A stretch of DNA of 57,960 nt, from the NCBI RefSeq assembly GCF_000397065.2, contig NZ_KE007330.1, positions 1 to 57,960 of the forward strand. Reading direction: 5' to 3'. Below the pieces are notes generated by a model, which was not told where the DNA came from, did no database searches, and was given only the letters and a program-made list of their open reading frames with translations. This stretch comes from Marinobacter lipolyticus SM19. GTDB lineage: Bacteria > Pseudomonadota > Gammaproteobacteria > Pseudomonadales > Oleiphilaceae. This document shows positions 10,060-20,398 of this stretch, piece by piece; within the stretch, counting starts at the first letter, position 1, and each line of letters opens with the position of its first letter. Made by a program: the position numbers and the translations under genes.

Positions 10060-10893
10060 ATGAGATCAGTTGTTCTATTATTGCTACTGACCACCACAGC
10101 GCTACTAATCAGTGCCTGTGCTTCCAACAAACAGGAAGAAGTGCTGCCGGAAGAAACCTATTATGAAAATGCCCGCGAAGCCATGAACTCCGGCAATTTC
10201 AACGAAGCCGAAGAGAATCTCGATTATCTGGAAACCTACTACCCGTTCGGTCGCTATGCCGAGCAGGCCCAGATGGACCTGATCTATGCCCGCTATCAGA
10301 ACCTGGATCTTGAAGGTGCGCGGGCGGCCGCTGACCGTTTCATGCGGCTTAACCCGCAAAGCGAACACACGGATTATGCGCTGTATATGAGAGGGCTGGC
10401 ATCCTACAACCTGGATATCGGCCTCGCCGCACGCTATTTCCCGATTGATGTGGCGGCCCGCGATCCGGGCGAACAACGCCAGGCCTTCCGGGATTTTTCC
10501 AACCTGCTCAACCGCTACCCCGACAGCGAATACGCTCCTGACGCACGACAGCGCATGATTGCCATCCGTAACCGCATGGCCGAACTGGAAATTCATGCCG
10601 CGCGCTACTACATCAAGCGGGAAGCCTATATCGCCGCCAACAACCGGGCCCGCTACGTGGTCGAGAACTTTTCTACGTCACCGTCCGTGGAGGAAGCCCT
10701 GGTGATCCTGGCGGAAACGTTCCGCTTTATGGAACTTAATAAGGCCGCTGACGATGCCATTGCCCTGCTGGCTAAAAACTATCCTGACAGCAATGCGTTT
10801 GATGACAATGGCGAATTTGCACCCGACCTGCTGAAGCGGGAGAACCGCTCCCTTTCAAGCGTGGTCACCTTCGGCCTGATGGGCGACGAATAA
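10060..10893 (+). CDS. bamD: Outer membrane assembly lipoprotein BamD
   Basis: Essential lipoprotein of the beta-barrel assembly machine at the periplasmic face of the outer membrane, bridging BamA to BamC and BamE. A lipoprotein signal peptide ends in L-I-S-A-C, placing the lipidated Cys at about residue 20. TPR-like repeats follow, recognisable in YENAREAMNSGNFNEAEENL and YYPFGRYAEQAQMDLIYARY, the hallmark of the family. The length of 277 residues is usual. It is a monocistronic gene divergent from rluD and convergent with nadE. Confidence 0.95.
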   Translation: MRSVVLLLLLTTTALLISACASNKQEEVLPEETYYENAREAMNSGNFNEAEENLDYLETYYPFGRYAEQAQMDLIYARYQNLDLEGARAAADRFMRLNPQSEHTDYALYMRGLASYNLDIGLAARYFPIDVAARDPGEQRQAFRDFSNLLNRYPDSEYAPDARQRMIAIRNRMAELEIHAARYYIKREAYIAANNRARYVVENFSTSPSVEEALVILAETFRFMELNKAADDAIALLAKNYPDSNAFDDNGEFAPDLLKRENRSLSSVVTFGLMGDE

Positions 10894-10920
10894 CACCTTG
10901 GGAAAACGGGGCACTCGCCC

Positions 10921-12585
10921 CTATTTCCCGATGCGCCATCCATTGGTAATCGGATAGCGACGGTCCTTACCGAAGCCGCGCTCGGTGATACGCACACCTA
11001 TCGGCGCCTGGCGCCGCTTGTATTCGTTGATATCCACCAGGCGAATGACCCGCTCTACATCAGTACGGTCAAACCCTTCCGCCACAATCGCGTCCGCGCT
11101 GAAATCCCGTTCAACGTACAGATTCAGGATCTGATCCAGCACGTCGTAGCCCGGCAGGCTGTCCTCATCCTTCTGGTCCGGCGCCAGTTCAGCCGAGGGT
11201 GGACGTGTGATGACGCGCTCGGGAATGACCGACGACAGTGTGTTGCGATACCTGGCAAGTCGGAACACCAGGGTCTTGGGCACATCCTTCAGCACATCAA
11301 AACCACCGGCCATATCGCCGTACAGGGTGGAATAACCAACAGCCATCTCACTCTTGTTCCCGGTGGTCAGCACCAGGGATCCGAATTTGTTGGACAGGGA
11401 CATCAGCAACACCCCCCGCAACCTCGCCTGAAGATTCTCTTCGGTCGTGTCCGGTGTCGTGCCCTCAAACGGCTTCTCCAGACTCGCCATGAAAGCATCG
11501 TACATGGGCTCGATGGAGAACACGTCGTACTGTACCCCCAGGGCAACCGCTTCCGCTTCGGCGTCTTCCAGACTCATACTCGAGGTGTAGCGGAACGGCA
11601 TCATCACCGCTCTGACGCGCTCGGGCCCCAAGGCGTCTACCGCTACCGCCAGCGTCACCGCCGAATCAATGCCACCGGACAACCCGAGAACAACAGATTT
11701 AAAGCCATTTTTGTTGACGTAATCCCGCACCCCAAGCACCAGAGCGTTATAGACATTCGCCTCCAGCGAGGGTTCGTCGGGCAGAGGCTGGGATACGGGC
11801 TGGCAAGGATGCTCACACAGGAATTCCACCGGAAACAACCCTTCAACGAACTGCGGTGCTTCCACATCCAGCCGTCCGGAATGATCGAACACCATGGAAC
11901 CGCCATCGAAGATCAGCTCGTCCTGGCCACCCACCAGATTCACGTACACAATGCTCACCCGGTTTTCCCGGGACTTGCGCTCCAACAGCGCCTTGCGGGA
12001 GGCCTGTTTGTCGATATCGTAGGGAGAGGCGTTCAGGTTCAGAATCAGTTGCGCCCCTGCAGCGGCAGCGTCCTCCACCGGACCGTCACTCCAGAGATCC
12101 TCACAAACCGTTATGCCAACCTGCACACCGTGGATAGGCATTACCAGCGTCTCACGCCCCTCGGCAAAGTAACGCTTTTCATCGAACACCTGGTAATTCG
12201 GCGGGAACTTCTTGAAATAGCGTCCAGAAATCTCACCACCTTCAATAACCACCGCCGAATTGTATAGCAGACCACCCTGTCGGACAGGGGCCCCAATAAC
12301 GATGGCGGGTTTCAGATTCGCCCCACGCAGAGTTTCGAGCGCCTCGCTGACCCGCAATTCCAGGCTTGGCCGCAACAGCAGATCTTCCGGCGGATACCCG
12401 GTCAGGCATAACTCCGGAAACACCAAAATGTCGGCGCCATGTTCATTGTGCGCTTTCTGCGCCGCCTCAATCACCGCCTGAGTATTGCCCTGAATATCCC
12501 CCACCAGGAAATCCAGTTGCGCCATAACCACACACAGTTTTCGTGTTGACGTGCCAGCAGAGGACGGTTGCTGTGAGACGGACAT
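10921..12585 (-). CDS. nadE: Glutamine-dependent NAD+ synthetase
   Basis: Last step of NAD synthesis: ATP-dependent amidation of nicotinic acid adenine dinucleotide, with ammonia from glutamine. The N-terminal carbon-nitrogen hydrolase domain has the catalytic Cys near residue 161 (TVCEDLW). The C-terminal synthetase domain carries the PP-loop SGGIDSAVT near residue 300. The fused architecture (554 residues) means it uses Gln directly, unlike the short ammonia-dependent NadE of E. coli. AGGAG lies 8 bases before the ATG. Confidence 0.96.
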   Translation of the reverse strand: MSVSQQPSSAGTSTRKLCVVMAQLDFLVGDIQGNTQAVIEAAQKAHNEHGADILVFPELCLTGYPPEDLLLRPSLELRVSEALETLRGANLKPAIVIGAPVRQGGLLYNSAVVIEGGEISGRYFKKFPPNYQVFDEKRYFAEGRETLVMPIHGVQVGITVCEDLWSDGPVEDAAAAGAQLILNLNASPYDIDKQASRKALLERKSRENRVSIVYVNLVGGQDELIFDGGSMVFDHSGRLDVEAPQFVEGLFPVEFLCEHPCQPVSQPLPDEPSLEANVYNALVLGVRDYVNKNGFKSVVLGLSGGIDSAVTLAVAVDALGPERVRAVMMPFRYTSSMSLEDAEAEAVALGVQYDVFSIEPMYDAFMASLEKPFEGTTPDTTEENLQARLRGVLLMSLSNKFGSLVLTTGNKSEMAVGYSTLYGDMAGGFDVLKDVPKTLVFRLARYRNTLSSVIPERVITRPPSAELAPDQKDEDSLPGYDVLDQILNLYVERDFSADAIVAEGFDRTDVERVIRLVDINEYKRRQAPIGVRITERGFGKDRRYPITNGWRIGK

Positions 12586-12641
12586 AAAGGCAGCTCCTGT
12601 AACTTATTGCCGTTAAAAGGCTATTATAACCCTTCAAGACA

Positions 12642-14318
12642 ATGGAATTCTCCCGGGAACCCCAACCAATTATGGTAAAAACGGCAATCAGGCCAAACCA
12701 AACCTGGCCAGACAGTCCACCAGTCACTCAGCGGGCCAAGCTGTTCCGCATCTACAATCATTATCGAGTGGTCATCAGCCTGATGCTGGTGGCTTTGCTG
12801 TTTATCGATCCGGTGAATTTCGATACCCGCTTCCGGATGCTGGATTACTACCAGGCCGGGGCTGTCACCTACTTTGCGCTGAATGGCTTTATTGCCATGA
12901 TCCTGTTGGCGGGCATGCAGCCCAACCAGCGACACATTACATTATCGGTTCTGCTGGACATTCTCATCATGCACGGGCTGCTGCTGACCAGCACCGGCAT
13001 CACCAACGGCCTTGCGAATCTGGTCATCGTATCCGTTGCAGCCGGCAACATTCTGACCCCCAGTCGTATGGGCACCTTCTATGCCGCGCTTGCCGCCATC
13101 TGCTCGCTGGGCATTTCCAGCTGGGCAGTGCTGGCGTGGGACGAATCCGGAGACGACATCGTACGAGCCGGGTCCCTGGGCATTCTCTACTTTGCCGCAG
13201 CGTTCATTCTCCAGAATATCTCCAGACGCATGGTGCGCAGCGAAGCCCTGGCCACTTCCAGGGCTCGTAGCATTGCTGAGCTGGAGCAAATCAACCGCCA
13301 GATCATCCAGCGCATGCGCACCGGAATCCTGGTGCTCGACCGCTTCGGCCAGATTCGGATGGCAAATGCAGCAGCAGAGGAGCTGTTGTTTGGCGCCCAG
13401 GCAGAAAAGCCTGACGACAGTAATCGGGGCCGCCACCTACCCCAGCAACTTCGTCTCGGCCTGGAAGACTGGCTCAAGGACCCTGCCCGCAGGACAGAGC
13501 CTTTCCAGGCGTCACCGACCTCGCCGCTGCTGCAGGTCAATTTCACCCAGCTGCACCAGGAGCGGGGCGATCATATCCTCGTGTTCATCGACGACATGAG
13601 CAAAGTCACCCAGCAGGCGCAACAAATGAAACTGGCGTCGCTGGGCCGGTTAACCGCCGGTATTGCCCATGAAATCCGCAACCCACTGGGCGCCATCAGT
13701 CACGCGGCGCAATTGATGGAAGAATCACACCATCTAGATAAGAGCGATCAACAGATGCTCGACATCATCCGACGCCATTCCAGACGGGTCAACGGCATCA
13801 TCGAGAACGTGCTGGACCTGTCTCGCCGCCGCGTTGCCAGCAGCGAACTGCTGGATGTGGCGTTATGGCTGAGGGAGTTCAGAGATGAATACCTACAGAC
13901 ACAGGACAATGAAAATCAGCCCTCTACCGAGATAAAGCTCGAGCTGGACACGAACATTCCGCAAGCCAGGTTTGATAAAAGCCAGATTGAACAGGTTCTG
14001 GTCAACCTCTGTGATAATGGACTGCGTTATAGTGAACAGCAAACCGGCAAACGCACAATCGAACTGCACGCCGGTCCCACAGCAGACGGCGAAAGGGCTT
14101 ATCTGGATGTACACGATATTGGCCCGGGCATACCGCCGGATCAGAGGTCGTCGATTTTTGAACCGTTTTTCACAACCGACAAAAGCGGCACAGGCCTCGG
14201 GCTTTATCTGGCCCGGGAACTGTGCGAGGCTAACCAGGCCCATCTTTCCCTGGTGGAAGACGACAAACCCGGCTGCTGTTTTCGCATAACCTTCGCCCAC
14301 CCGGGGCGAATGATTTAA
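12642..14318 (+). CDS. pilS: Sensor histidine kinase PilS
   Basis: Membrane sensor of the PilS-PilR system, which in Pseudomonas controls pilin transcription and senses pilin in the inner membrane. About six hydrophobic helices fill residues 35-200, then a PAS-like segment (QRMRTGILVLDRFGQIRMAN), the HisKA box LTAGIAHEIRNPLG with the phospho-His near 343, and an HATPase domain ending in DIGPGIP and GTGLGLYLAREL. The start is uncertain: 12642 or the ATG at 12672, neither with a clear ribosome site. Its TAA overlaps the pilR ATG by one base. Confidence 0.95.
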   Translation: MEFSREPQPIMVKTAIRPNQTWPDSPPVTQRAKLFRIYNHYRVVISLMLVALLFIDPVNFDTRFRMLDYYQAGAVTYFALNGFIAMILLAGMQPNQRHITLSVLLDILIMHGLLLTSTGITNGLANLVIVSVAAGNILTPSRMGTFYAALAAICSLGISSWAVLAWDESGDDIVRAGSLGILYFAAAFILQNISRRMVRSEALATSRARSIAELEQINRQIIQRMRTGILVLDRFGQIRMANAAAEELLFGAQAEKPDDSNRGRHLPQQLRLGLEDWLKDPARRTEPFQASPTSPLLQVNFTQLHQERGDHILVFIDDMSKVTQQAQQMKLASLGRLTAGIAHEIRNPLGAISHAAQLMEESHHLDKSDQQMLDIIRRHSRRVNGIIENVLDLSRRRVASSELLDVALWLREFRDEYLQTQDNENQPSTEIKLELDTNIPQARFDKSQIEQVLVNLCDNGLRYSEQQTGKRTIELHAGPTADGERAYLDVHDIGPGIPPDQRSSIFEPFFTTDKSGTGLGLYLARELCEANQAHLSLVEDDKPGCCFRITFAHPGRMI

Positions 14319-15748
14319 TGACGGTGGACGAAAGCATAACGATAGGGAACCAAAACCAGACAATGACCACTCACACCGCGCTGATTGTAGACGACGAACC
14401 CGACATCCGGGATCTTCTGGAGATCACCCTGACCCGCATGGGCATCAACACCCTGACCGCGCCAGACATTAGCAGCGCCAAAAAGCTGCTGGAAGAACAC
14501 CGCCCCCAACTGTGCCTGACCGACATGAACCTACCGGACGGCAATGGCATCGACCTGGTGCACTGGATCCAGCAGCATACGCCCTGTACGCCAGTTGCCG
14601 TGATCACTGCCTATGGCAACATGGACACAGCCATTGAATCCCTGAAAGCCGGCGCCTTCGATTTTGTGTCCAAGCCCGTGGAACTGCCACGTCTGCGGGA
14701 GTTGGTCAACAGCGCCCTCAAACTCTCCGAGCCCAAGCCGGAACTGGAGATAGCACCCGACGAACCCGGCCTTCTTCTGGGCAAGTCTGCTGAAATCAAA
14801 CGGCTACGCAATCAGGTTCGAAAGCTGGCCAGAAGCCAGGCGCCGGTCTTTATCAGCGGCGAATCCGGCAGCGGTAAAGAACTGGTTGCCCGGATGATTC
14901 ATCTGCAGGGCCCGCGCCGGGATGGCCCCTTCATCGCCGTGAACTGTGGCGCCATTCCTTCCGAGCTGATGGAAAGCGAGTTCTTCGGTCACAAGAAAGG
15001 CAGCTTTACCGGCGCGGTCGACAACAAGGATGGCCTGTTTCGCACAGCCGATGGCGGCACCTTGTTTCTGGACGAGGTGGCGGACCTTCCCATTGCCATG
15101 CAAGTCAAACTGCTCAGGGCCATCCAGGAAAAGGCGGTACGGCCGGTGGGAGACACCAAAGAAGTGCCCGTGGACATCCGGGTGCTCAGCGCTACCCACA
15201 AGAACCTGCCGGATCTGGTACAGGAGGGGACCTTCCGCCAGGACCTGTTCTACCGTATCAACGTCATTGAGCTGGCTGTGCCACCACTGCGGGAACGCCC
15301 CGATGATATTGCCCTGCTCGCCAACCATATCCTGGAACGCATTGCCCGCGAGTATGAGTGCGAGCCCGCCACACTCACACCCGATGCCATCGAGCGGCTG
15401 AAGGATTACGAGTTTCCCGGTAACGTCCGTGAGCTGGAGAACATTCTGGAGCGGGCATTTACCCTGTGCGACAACGATCAGATTGGCGCGTCCGACCTTC
15501 ATCTGGGTAACGCCCCCACACCGCCCGGCCTGGGTGGCGCAGCGACCCGCGAAATTACCCGTAATGCCGAACAGGCCGATGTGCCCGACGGAGAAATAGA
15601 CCTCGAGGGTTACCTCGAAACCATCGAAAAGCAGGCCATAGAAAAGGCACTGGAAGCCACCCGCTGGAACAAGACAGCCGCAGCCAAACGGCTGGGGATC
15701 AGCTTCAGGGCTCTGCGGTATCGATTGAAGAAGCTGGGGATGGAATAG
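14318..15748 (+). CDS. pilR: Sigma54-dependent response regulator PilR
   Basis: NtrC-family activator that drives sigma54 promoters of pilin genes after phosphorylation by PilS. The receiver domain has D25, D26 and the phospho-acceptor D69 (TDMNLPDGNG). The AAA+ domain has Walker A GESGSGKE at 181-188 and the sigma54-contact loop GSFTGA at 228-233, a Ser variant of GAFTGA that I recall from PilR proteins. A Fis-type helix-turn-helix closes the protein. The start at 14318 overlaps the pilS stop (TAATG); the ATG at 14363 is an alternative that places the start nearer the receiver domain. Confidence 0.95.
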   Translation: MTVDESITIGNQNQTMTTHTALIVDDEPDIRDLLEITLTRMGINTLTAPDISSAKKLLEEHRPQLCLTDMNLPDGNGIDLVHWIQQHTPCTPVAVITAYGNMDTAIESLKAGAFDFVSKPVELPRLRELVNSALKLSEPKPELEIAPDEPGLLLGKSAEIKRLRNQVRKLARSQAPVFISGESGSGKELVARMIHLQGPRRDGPFIAVNCGAIPSELMESEFFGHKKGSFTGAVDNKDGLFRTADGGTLFLDEVADLPIAMQVKLLRAIQEKAVRPVGDTKEVPVDIRVLSATHKNLPDLVQEGTFRQDLFYRINVIELAVPPLRERPDDIALLANHILERIAREYECEPATLTPDAIERLKDYEFPGNVRELENILERAFTLCDNDQIGASDLHLGNAPTPPGLGGAATREITRNAEQADVPDGEIDLEGYLETIEKQAIEKALEATRWNKTAAAKRLGISFRALRYRLKKLGME

Positions 15749-15760
15749 ACGCCATAACGA

Positions 15761-15793
15761 AAAAGGGATAGTCGATGCACCGCTATCCCTTTT
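15761..15793. terminator. Bidirectional terminator between pilR and pilY1
   Basis: AAAAGGGATAG (15761-15771) pairs perfectly with CTATCCCTTTT (15783-15793) around an 11-base loop, giving a T-run on both strands. It separates the convergent pilSR and set A pilus operons. Confidence 0.85.
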
Positions 15794-15809
15794 CTTGATC
15801 CACCTGCTA

Positions 15810-18800
15810 TCAATCTGAAATCAATTCTCTCCACCCCAAACGCCCGCTCAGAGTCTTGTCCCCAAACTCCACGACGTTCTCATTGGTAAAGTCCTGAAGC
15901 TCGCCAACGCCACCGGCGGTGTTATCGAACATCACCTTACCCAATATCCTGGACATGGAAAGCACCCCGCCAGCGAAATAGAAACCGGACACCAGCGTGT
16001 CCGCATTCGTTACTCGGCCATCTCCATTGGTATCGAATACCTGCTGGTCCGGATCCGTCCCATCGAGATCTACAAACATCCGGAAGCTCCCACCGTTGGA
16101 GGAGCACTCGTTCGTCGGCGGAATCGTGGTATTGAAAAGAATGGTATTGCCACGCACCTGTGGCACCATGATCACCCGTTCTCCGGAAAGGGTATCGAAA
16201 TCAATGTACCAGCCCATGTATGGGGTATTCTTATCACCCCAGGTAATCTCATCATCACTGAGGTTGCGAACCACCCCCTCGTCTGTGGTGGACTCGGTAA
16301 TATCGCGCTCCAGCAGTAGCCCGCCCTCCGTATCGAGATCTGACACCCCGGAATCCCAGATACCATAAAATGACTGTGTGGGTGTCGTGTTTACTACGTC
16401 TCCCTGATTCAGATACTGACCAGTACCAAACAGCACCAGAAGGTTCGGCGCGGTCTGATTGCCGGTCTCTACAAAGGGATTACGCACGACCATAGGCGCT
16501 GAGGTAATCGGCTGACCAGCCGGTGCGGTAAACAGCGGCTTAGGTCCGGCATCTGCGCCATTGCCATTGTATGCACTGGCCCATTCATCATTGTTCGCAT
16601 CATACGCAAAGGCCCAGATGCGTCCGTCCAGGTCGCTGGTATAAATGCGGTCCACCAGATTGTCTGCATCCAGGTCGATCAACCGGACATCCGAGTTCAT
16701 GCCTCCGGCAGGACCACTGTCTACCTCGATAAACCAGTAATCACTGTTCTCAGTCCAGGTTCCGTCCAGTCCGCCTTCCAGCCGCAGCAGAAACAGCCCG
16801 GTTCGACCACTGGGTGCATCCAGCCCGTTACCGAACACTGCGACCCACTCATAACCCGAGCCAAGATCCGTCAGGATGACGTTGACCGGCTCAATGACAT
16901 AGCCAAGATCGTCGTTCACAAACTCCCAGAGTGCGAGATCGTCTGCGTCTGCCTCACCGACACTGTCCGGCGACGTGATATCGAGTGCAAACAGACCCCG
17001 GCCGCCAGCACGTAAACCACCAATCAGCAGGCTCCGCCAGCCATCTCCCGTACCATCATCAACATCAATGTAGGCATCAAAGACCGTCGGCGTGAGGTCG
17101 ACGTAATAACGGTGCAGGTAACCCGGGTCGGTGAGGTAATTGAGGCCTTTACCAGGGCTGTCGCTGAATACCAGATCCGGAACGTAGGCGAACAACTCAT
17201 CGCCTCCGGTCGCATCCCGGGTAGCCTTGAACGCATGGAGCATACCGTCATTGGCGCCCACATAAACAACCGGTGTTCGCCCGGAAATGGTATCGGAGTA
17301 GCGGAAATCCGAATAACGGGCACCCTCGGCGCCGTAGGGGAACTGATCCGGCCATCCCATCCGCGGCTCGGCCACGTAGACCGGCGCACTGTGAACAATA
17401 TCTCCCAGACGACCATCTCGTACGCGGAATTGACCGAATGGAGCCTCCTTGCCACGATTCCCTCGAATATAAGCCAGGCGATCAATAGCCAGGTTCTCAG
17501 CAGCCGTGGCGTCCAGGCTATCGGTGGCCGTTAACAGATCAGCACGCTGCGTTGTCGTCAGACTTGACCATTGGAACGGCACGCCCTGGCCAGTTACAGA
17601 GTTGTAGGTGATAATCTCCCGGGCATTGGCATTCAGGTTGCGGCTATCAAGTATGGCGCCAGCTTCCCACACAACATCGCCAATGTAAGAACCGTCAGCG
17701 TTCTTTACCAGACGACCATTGCTGCTGTTCAAGGCCCGCGCAGACAGCTGTCCACTCCAGCGACGACTGTTGAAAATAGCACTGAAGATCAGCGAGTCCG
17801 ACTCCACCGTGGCACTGCTGAATGTCACAGCGGCTGCAGCACCGGACTGATTGTCGATATCTTCCAGCGCACGGTTCAGGCCATCGGTGATGTCTGCCGG
17901 GAGACGGGCGTTGTAGATCTCCCCTTTACCGTTCACGGTGGCACGGTACAGGTCGTCAATCTGAAACATTGAAATTGCAGGGTCAGTCACATCATTGACA
18001 TCCGGCCACGCCGGCTCAACGGCGTATACATCATCAACGGAATCGTAGAGCGTACCGTCAATCTGCTGGCCGTAGACGGTTCCCTTTGATCCCAGCAACA
18101 CGCCGTAGGTGTTCATGTGCAGATTGGAGTTGCAGTCCAATCCCGGGTAAGGATCATTATCCAGGCACTGGCCCGGTATGCGCACCTGCCCCTGCGGCAA
18201 ATCTGTCCGCAAGTTGGTTGAATAATACTCTGCTGCGATATCGGCCAGCGACGACGAATCGACCTCGTAATCGGTGGCAAATCCGTCGGTATACATCAAT
18301 GTATAGTTGCGCTGACACTCGTATTGAATGGGCGCATCGACGCCTGTTCGCTGGTACTGTGTTCCAACGTAATCAAGTGCCCCACGCAAGGGCGCCTCGT
18401 TGGTTGCGGGAACGTCGTCATAGGCATGGAATACCTTTTCCTGCAGCGCCTCGAAGTCGCCGTCGACGGCCCGATCACTGGTATCCAGCATACTGGCGTC
18501 CGTGGTCTGGTCATTGACAGTCAGAAGGTCGGCGCGGATGCCACTGATGGATTGCAGGGATTCGCCCAGCCCGTACCGGACGGACTGATGACGACTGCGG
18601 TGATACTGGAACCAGTTCGAGAAGTTCTGGAGTTCTTCCACGAAAGTCCGTTCATAGTCGGTTCCGGCATGATAAACCCGGCTCTCGTCGTTAACACGGA
18701 TTCTTTCAAGACAACGCCCATCAGGTGCCAAGGCACCGTCAAAAGCGGTGCCATCTGCCCGCTTAAACGTCAGACTGTTCTCAAGTGACCATTGCTGAAC

Positions 18801-19844
18801 GAGAGATGCAAAGTGCTCAGGATTTGGGGAGGCACAGTTAAAAGTTTCAGGCAGGAACCAAAGCTTGTAGGAACCGTTGTTGACAGGAACGTAGTATGTG
18901 GCCGGGGTAAAGGCAATACACTGGTAGTACACATCTTGCACCAGATCTTCTGCAAGATCCTGAAAGTTTGCACTCAGTTGTTCCGCTGTGCACCCTAGCC
19001 CCATCTCGGTTGCATCGGCAAGACTCAAACTGCCATCGGCACTCTCTGAAATTATCCTGTTGACGCTTGCCCCCGTCTCGGTGGCGATTTTCAGTTGTTG
19101 TGCGAGGCTGCCCGAAAATGCGAAAGGCAGTATGCGGGTTTCAGCCAGCGGATAGGTTTCCTTGCAATAGTCTGGCTTCGGCAGGCCAAAAATATTCAAC
19201 GGGCTATCGAAGAACGCACAAAACGCGCTATCGATCAAATCGGTAACACCGGAAATCAGTGCACCACCGGCCGTTGTGGTCGCTTCATCAAATGTCATCG
19301 GATAGTTTGGATCGAGAAGCGGATTTCCTAGTACGGCATCACCATATACTCCATCCTGGCTCCATGGGGCATAATCCACAGCAGGATCATAGTATTGCGG
19401 GTTATAGGTGTTGGAACGCATAAAGCCAAAGGCTTTCATCGGCGGGACCACCTGGTGGTCCTCATTCAGGCGCTGGCCATTGTAGCGACGCACCCCACCG
19501 GATTCCGGAGCAAGAAACGTTTCGAACAGGTAGCCATAGTTCGCGCTTCCGATCAGTAATTCGGACAGGTTCAACACGTCCACGCCTGAGTCCCCCAGTA
19601 GCTGGCCGAACCAGGTGGTCAGGGTCTCGTCATCTGCAGCCCCGGAAGGCGCCCCATTCAACAACAGCTCCAGGTCCATAAGCCTGGAATCGTCCATCAC
19701 GAACATCACATTGTGCTGAGTGCCGGGGCTGATGAACAACGGCGTCTGGGCCAGACCGCCAGTAGCAGCATATCCGGATGCCGGCAGCACCAGACAGAAA
19801 GCCACGAACACATTACGTGCAAACACTGCCAGCCGGTTATTCAT
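15810..19844 (-). CDS. pilY1: PilY1-like pilus tip adhesin (set A) with degenerate vWA motif
   Basis: Large secreted PilC/PilY1 protein expected at the tip of type IV pili, where the family supports pilus assembly, adhesion and surface sensing. A signal peptide (1-26, cut near G-Y-A-A) precedes an N-terminal vWA-like region, but the MIDAS motif reads D51-D-S53-R-L55 instead of DxSxS. The C-terminal half is the PilC beta-propeller, with a Ca-loop-like DLDADNLVD near 1056-1064. An extra EF-hand-like DTNGDGRVTNAD lies near 1268-1279. At 1344 residues it is longer than most homologs. Last gene of set A; its start overlaps the pilX end by 4 bases. Confidence 0.9.
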   Translation of the reverse strand: MNNRLAVFARNVFVAFCLVLPASGYAATGGLAQTPLFISPGTQHNVMFVMDDSRLMDLELLLNGAPSGAADDETLTTWFGQLLGDSGVDVLNLSELLIGSANYGYLFETFLAPESGGVRRYNGQRLNEDHQVVPPMKAFGFMRSNTYNPQYYDPAVDYAPWSQDGVYGDAVLGNPLLDPNYPMTFDEATTTAGGALISGVTDLIDSAFCAFFDSPLNIFGLPKPDYCKETYPLAETRILPFAFSGSLAQQLKIATETGASVNRIISESADGSLSLADATEMGLGCTAEQLSANFQDLAEDLVQDVYYQCIAFTPATYYVPVNNGSYKLWFLPETFNCASPNPEHFASLVQQWSLENSLTFKRADGTAFDGALAPDGRCLERIRVNDESRVYHAGTDYERTFVEELQNFSNWFQYHRSRHQSVRYGLGESLQSISGIRADLLTVNDQTTDASMLDTSDRAVDGDFEALQEKVFHAYDDVPATNEAPLRGALDYVGTQYQRTGVDAPIQYECQRNYTLMYTDGFATDYEVDSSSLADIAAEYYSTNLRTDLPQGQVRIPGQCLDNDPYPGLDCNSNLHMNTYGVLLGSKGTVYGQQIDGTLYDSVDDVYAVEPAWPDVNDVTDPAISMFQIDDLYRATVNGKGEIYNARLPADITDGLNRALEDIDNQSGAAAAVTFSSATVESDSLIFSAIFNSRRWSGQLSARALNSSNGRLVKNADGSYIGDVVWEAGAILDSRNLNANAREIITYNSVTGQGVPFQWSSLTTTQRADLLTATDSLDATAAENLAIDRLAYIRGNRGKEAPFGQFRVRDGRLGDIVHSAPVYVAEPRMGWPDQFPYGAEGARYSDFRYSDTISGRTPVVYVGANDGMLHAFKATRDATGGDELFAYVPDLVFSDSPGKGLNYLTDPGYLHRYYVDLTPTVFDAYIDVDDGTGDGWRSLLIGGLRAGGRGLFALDITSPDSVGEADADDLALWEFVNDDLGYVIEPVNVILTDLGSGYEWVAVFGNGLDAPSGRTGLFLLRLEGGLDGTWTENSDYWFIEVDSGPAGGMNSDVRLIDLDADNLVDRIYTSDLDGRIWAFAYDANNDEWASAYNGNGADAGPKPLFTAPAGQPITSAPMVVRNPFVETGNQTAPNLLVLFGTGQYLNQGDVVNTTPTQSFYGIWDSGVSDLDTEGGLLLERDITESTTDEGVVRNLSDDEITWGDKNTPYMGWYIDFDTLSGERVIMVPQVRGNTILFNTTIPPTNECSSNGGSFRMFVDLDGTDPDQQVFDTNGDGRVTNADTLVSGFYFAGGVLSMSRILGKVMFDNTAGGVGELQDFTNENVVEFGDKTLSGRLGWRELISD

Positions 19845-20398
19845 AGCTCACCTGCATAATAGACTTCCACAACCCGGCGGGCATTTCCGCTGAGCCCCTG
19901 TGACATGGCAACTATCCGGAATCCCAGCGGGCGAATATCCCCGGTGGTCATATCCTGCCGGCCAGCCATCACCACATCGGTGACCTGGCTCATGCCCTCA
20001 ACATCCCCGACCAGTTCAATGTAGTACCTGGGCACCACAAGGGACTTGGCACCGAACTCCGTAACCCAGTCGTCGTACGTTTGCTGGGCTGTGAAGGTGT
20101 TGGAATCGGTCCAGGTGGACGAGGCATTGGCATCTGGAGCCGAACCGGCGGCATACAGCGGACCATCCTTATCAAAGTCGGACAACACCACCAGACCACT
20201 ATCGATTCTTCGTTCTGCTTCGCGCAGAACTTCCTCGGTCAGCTCCAGTGTCATTTCACCGTCCCGCTGAGCGTTCACCATCAATTCCTGCATGGTGGTC
20301 CGCTCCATGTTGCTGGATGCGAGCAATGTCAGGATCAGCAGGATGAGCAGGGTCATCACCAGTGCGGCCCCCTGCTGCCGGTTATGGGCTTTCATCAA
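19841..20398 (-). CDS. pilX: Minor pilin PilX (set A)
   Basis: Minor pilin of the PilX/GspK group, inner-membrane anchored until built into the pilus-tip complex. The leader MMKAHNRQQG is followed by AALVMTLLILLILTLLASSN, a hydrophobic helix that lacks Glu at position +5, as is usual for PilX. The soluble part contains EEVLREAERRI, the Pfam PilX_N-type region. It ends in a pilus-like C-terminal domain without obvious cysteines. The start overlaps the pilW stop, and either of two adjacent ATG codons may serve. Confidence 0.85.
   Translation of the reverse strand: MMKAHNRQQGAALVMTLLILLILTLLASSNMERTTMQELMVNAQRDGEMTLELTEEVLREAERRIDSGLVVLSDFDKDGPLYAAGSAPDANASSTWTDSNTFTAQQTYDDWVTEFGAKSLVVPRYYIELVGDVEGMSQVTDVVMAGRQDMTTGDIRPLGFRIVAMSQGLSGNARRVVEVYYAGEL

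Noticed and set aside
12642..12671. Alternative pilS start at 12672
   Set aside because: Neither start has a ribosome site; the longer start is kept because nothing clearly favours the shorter one.
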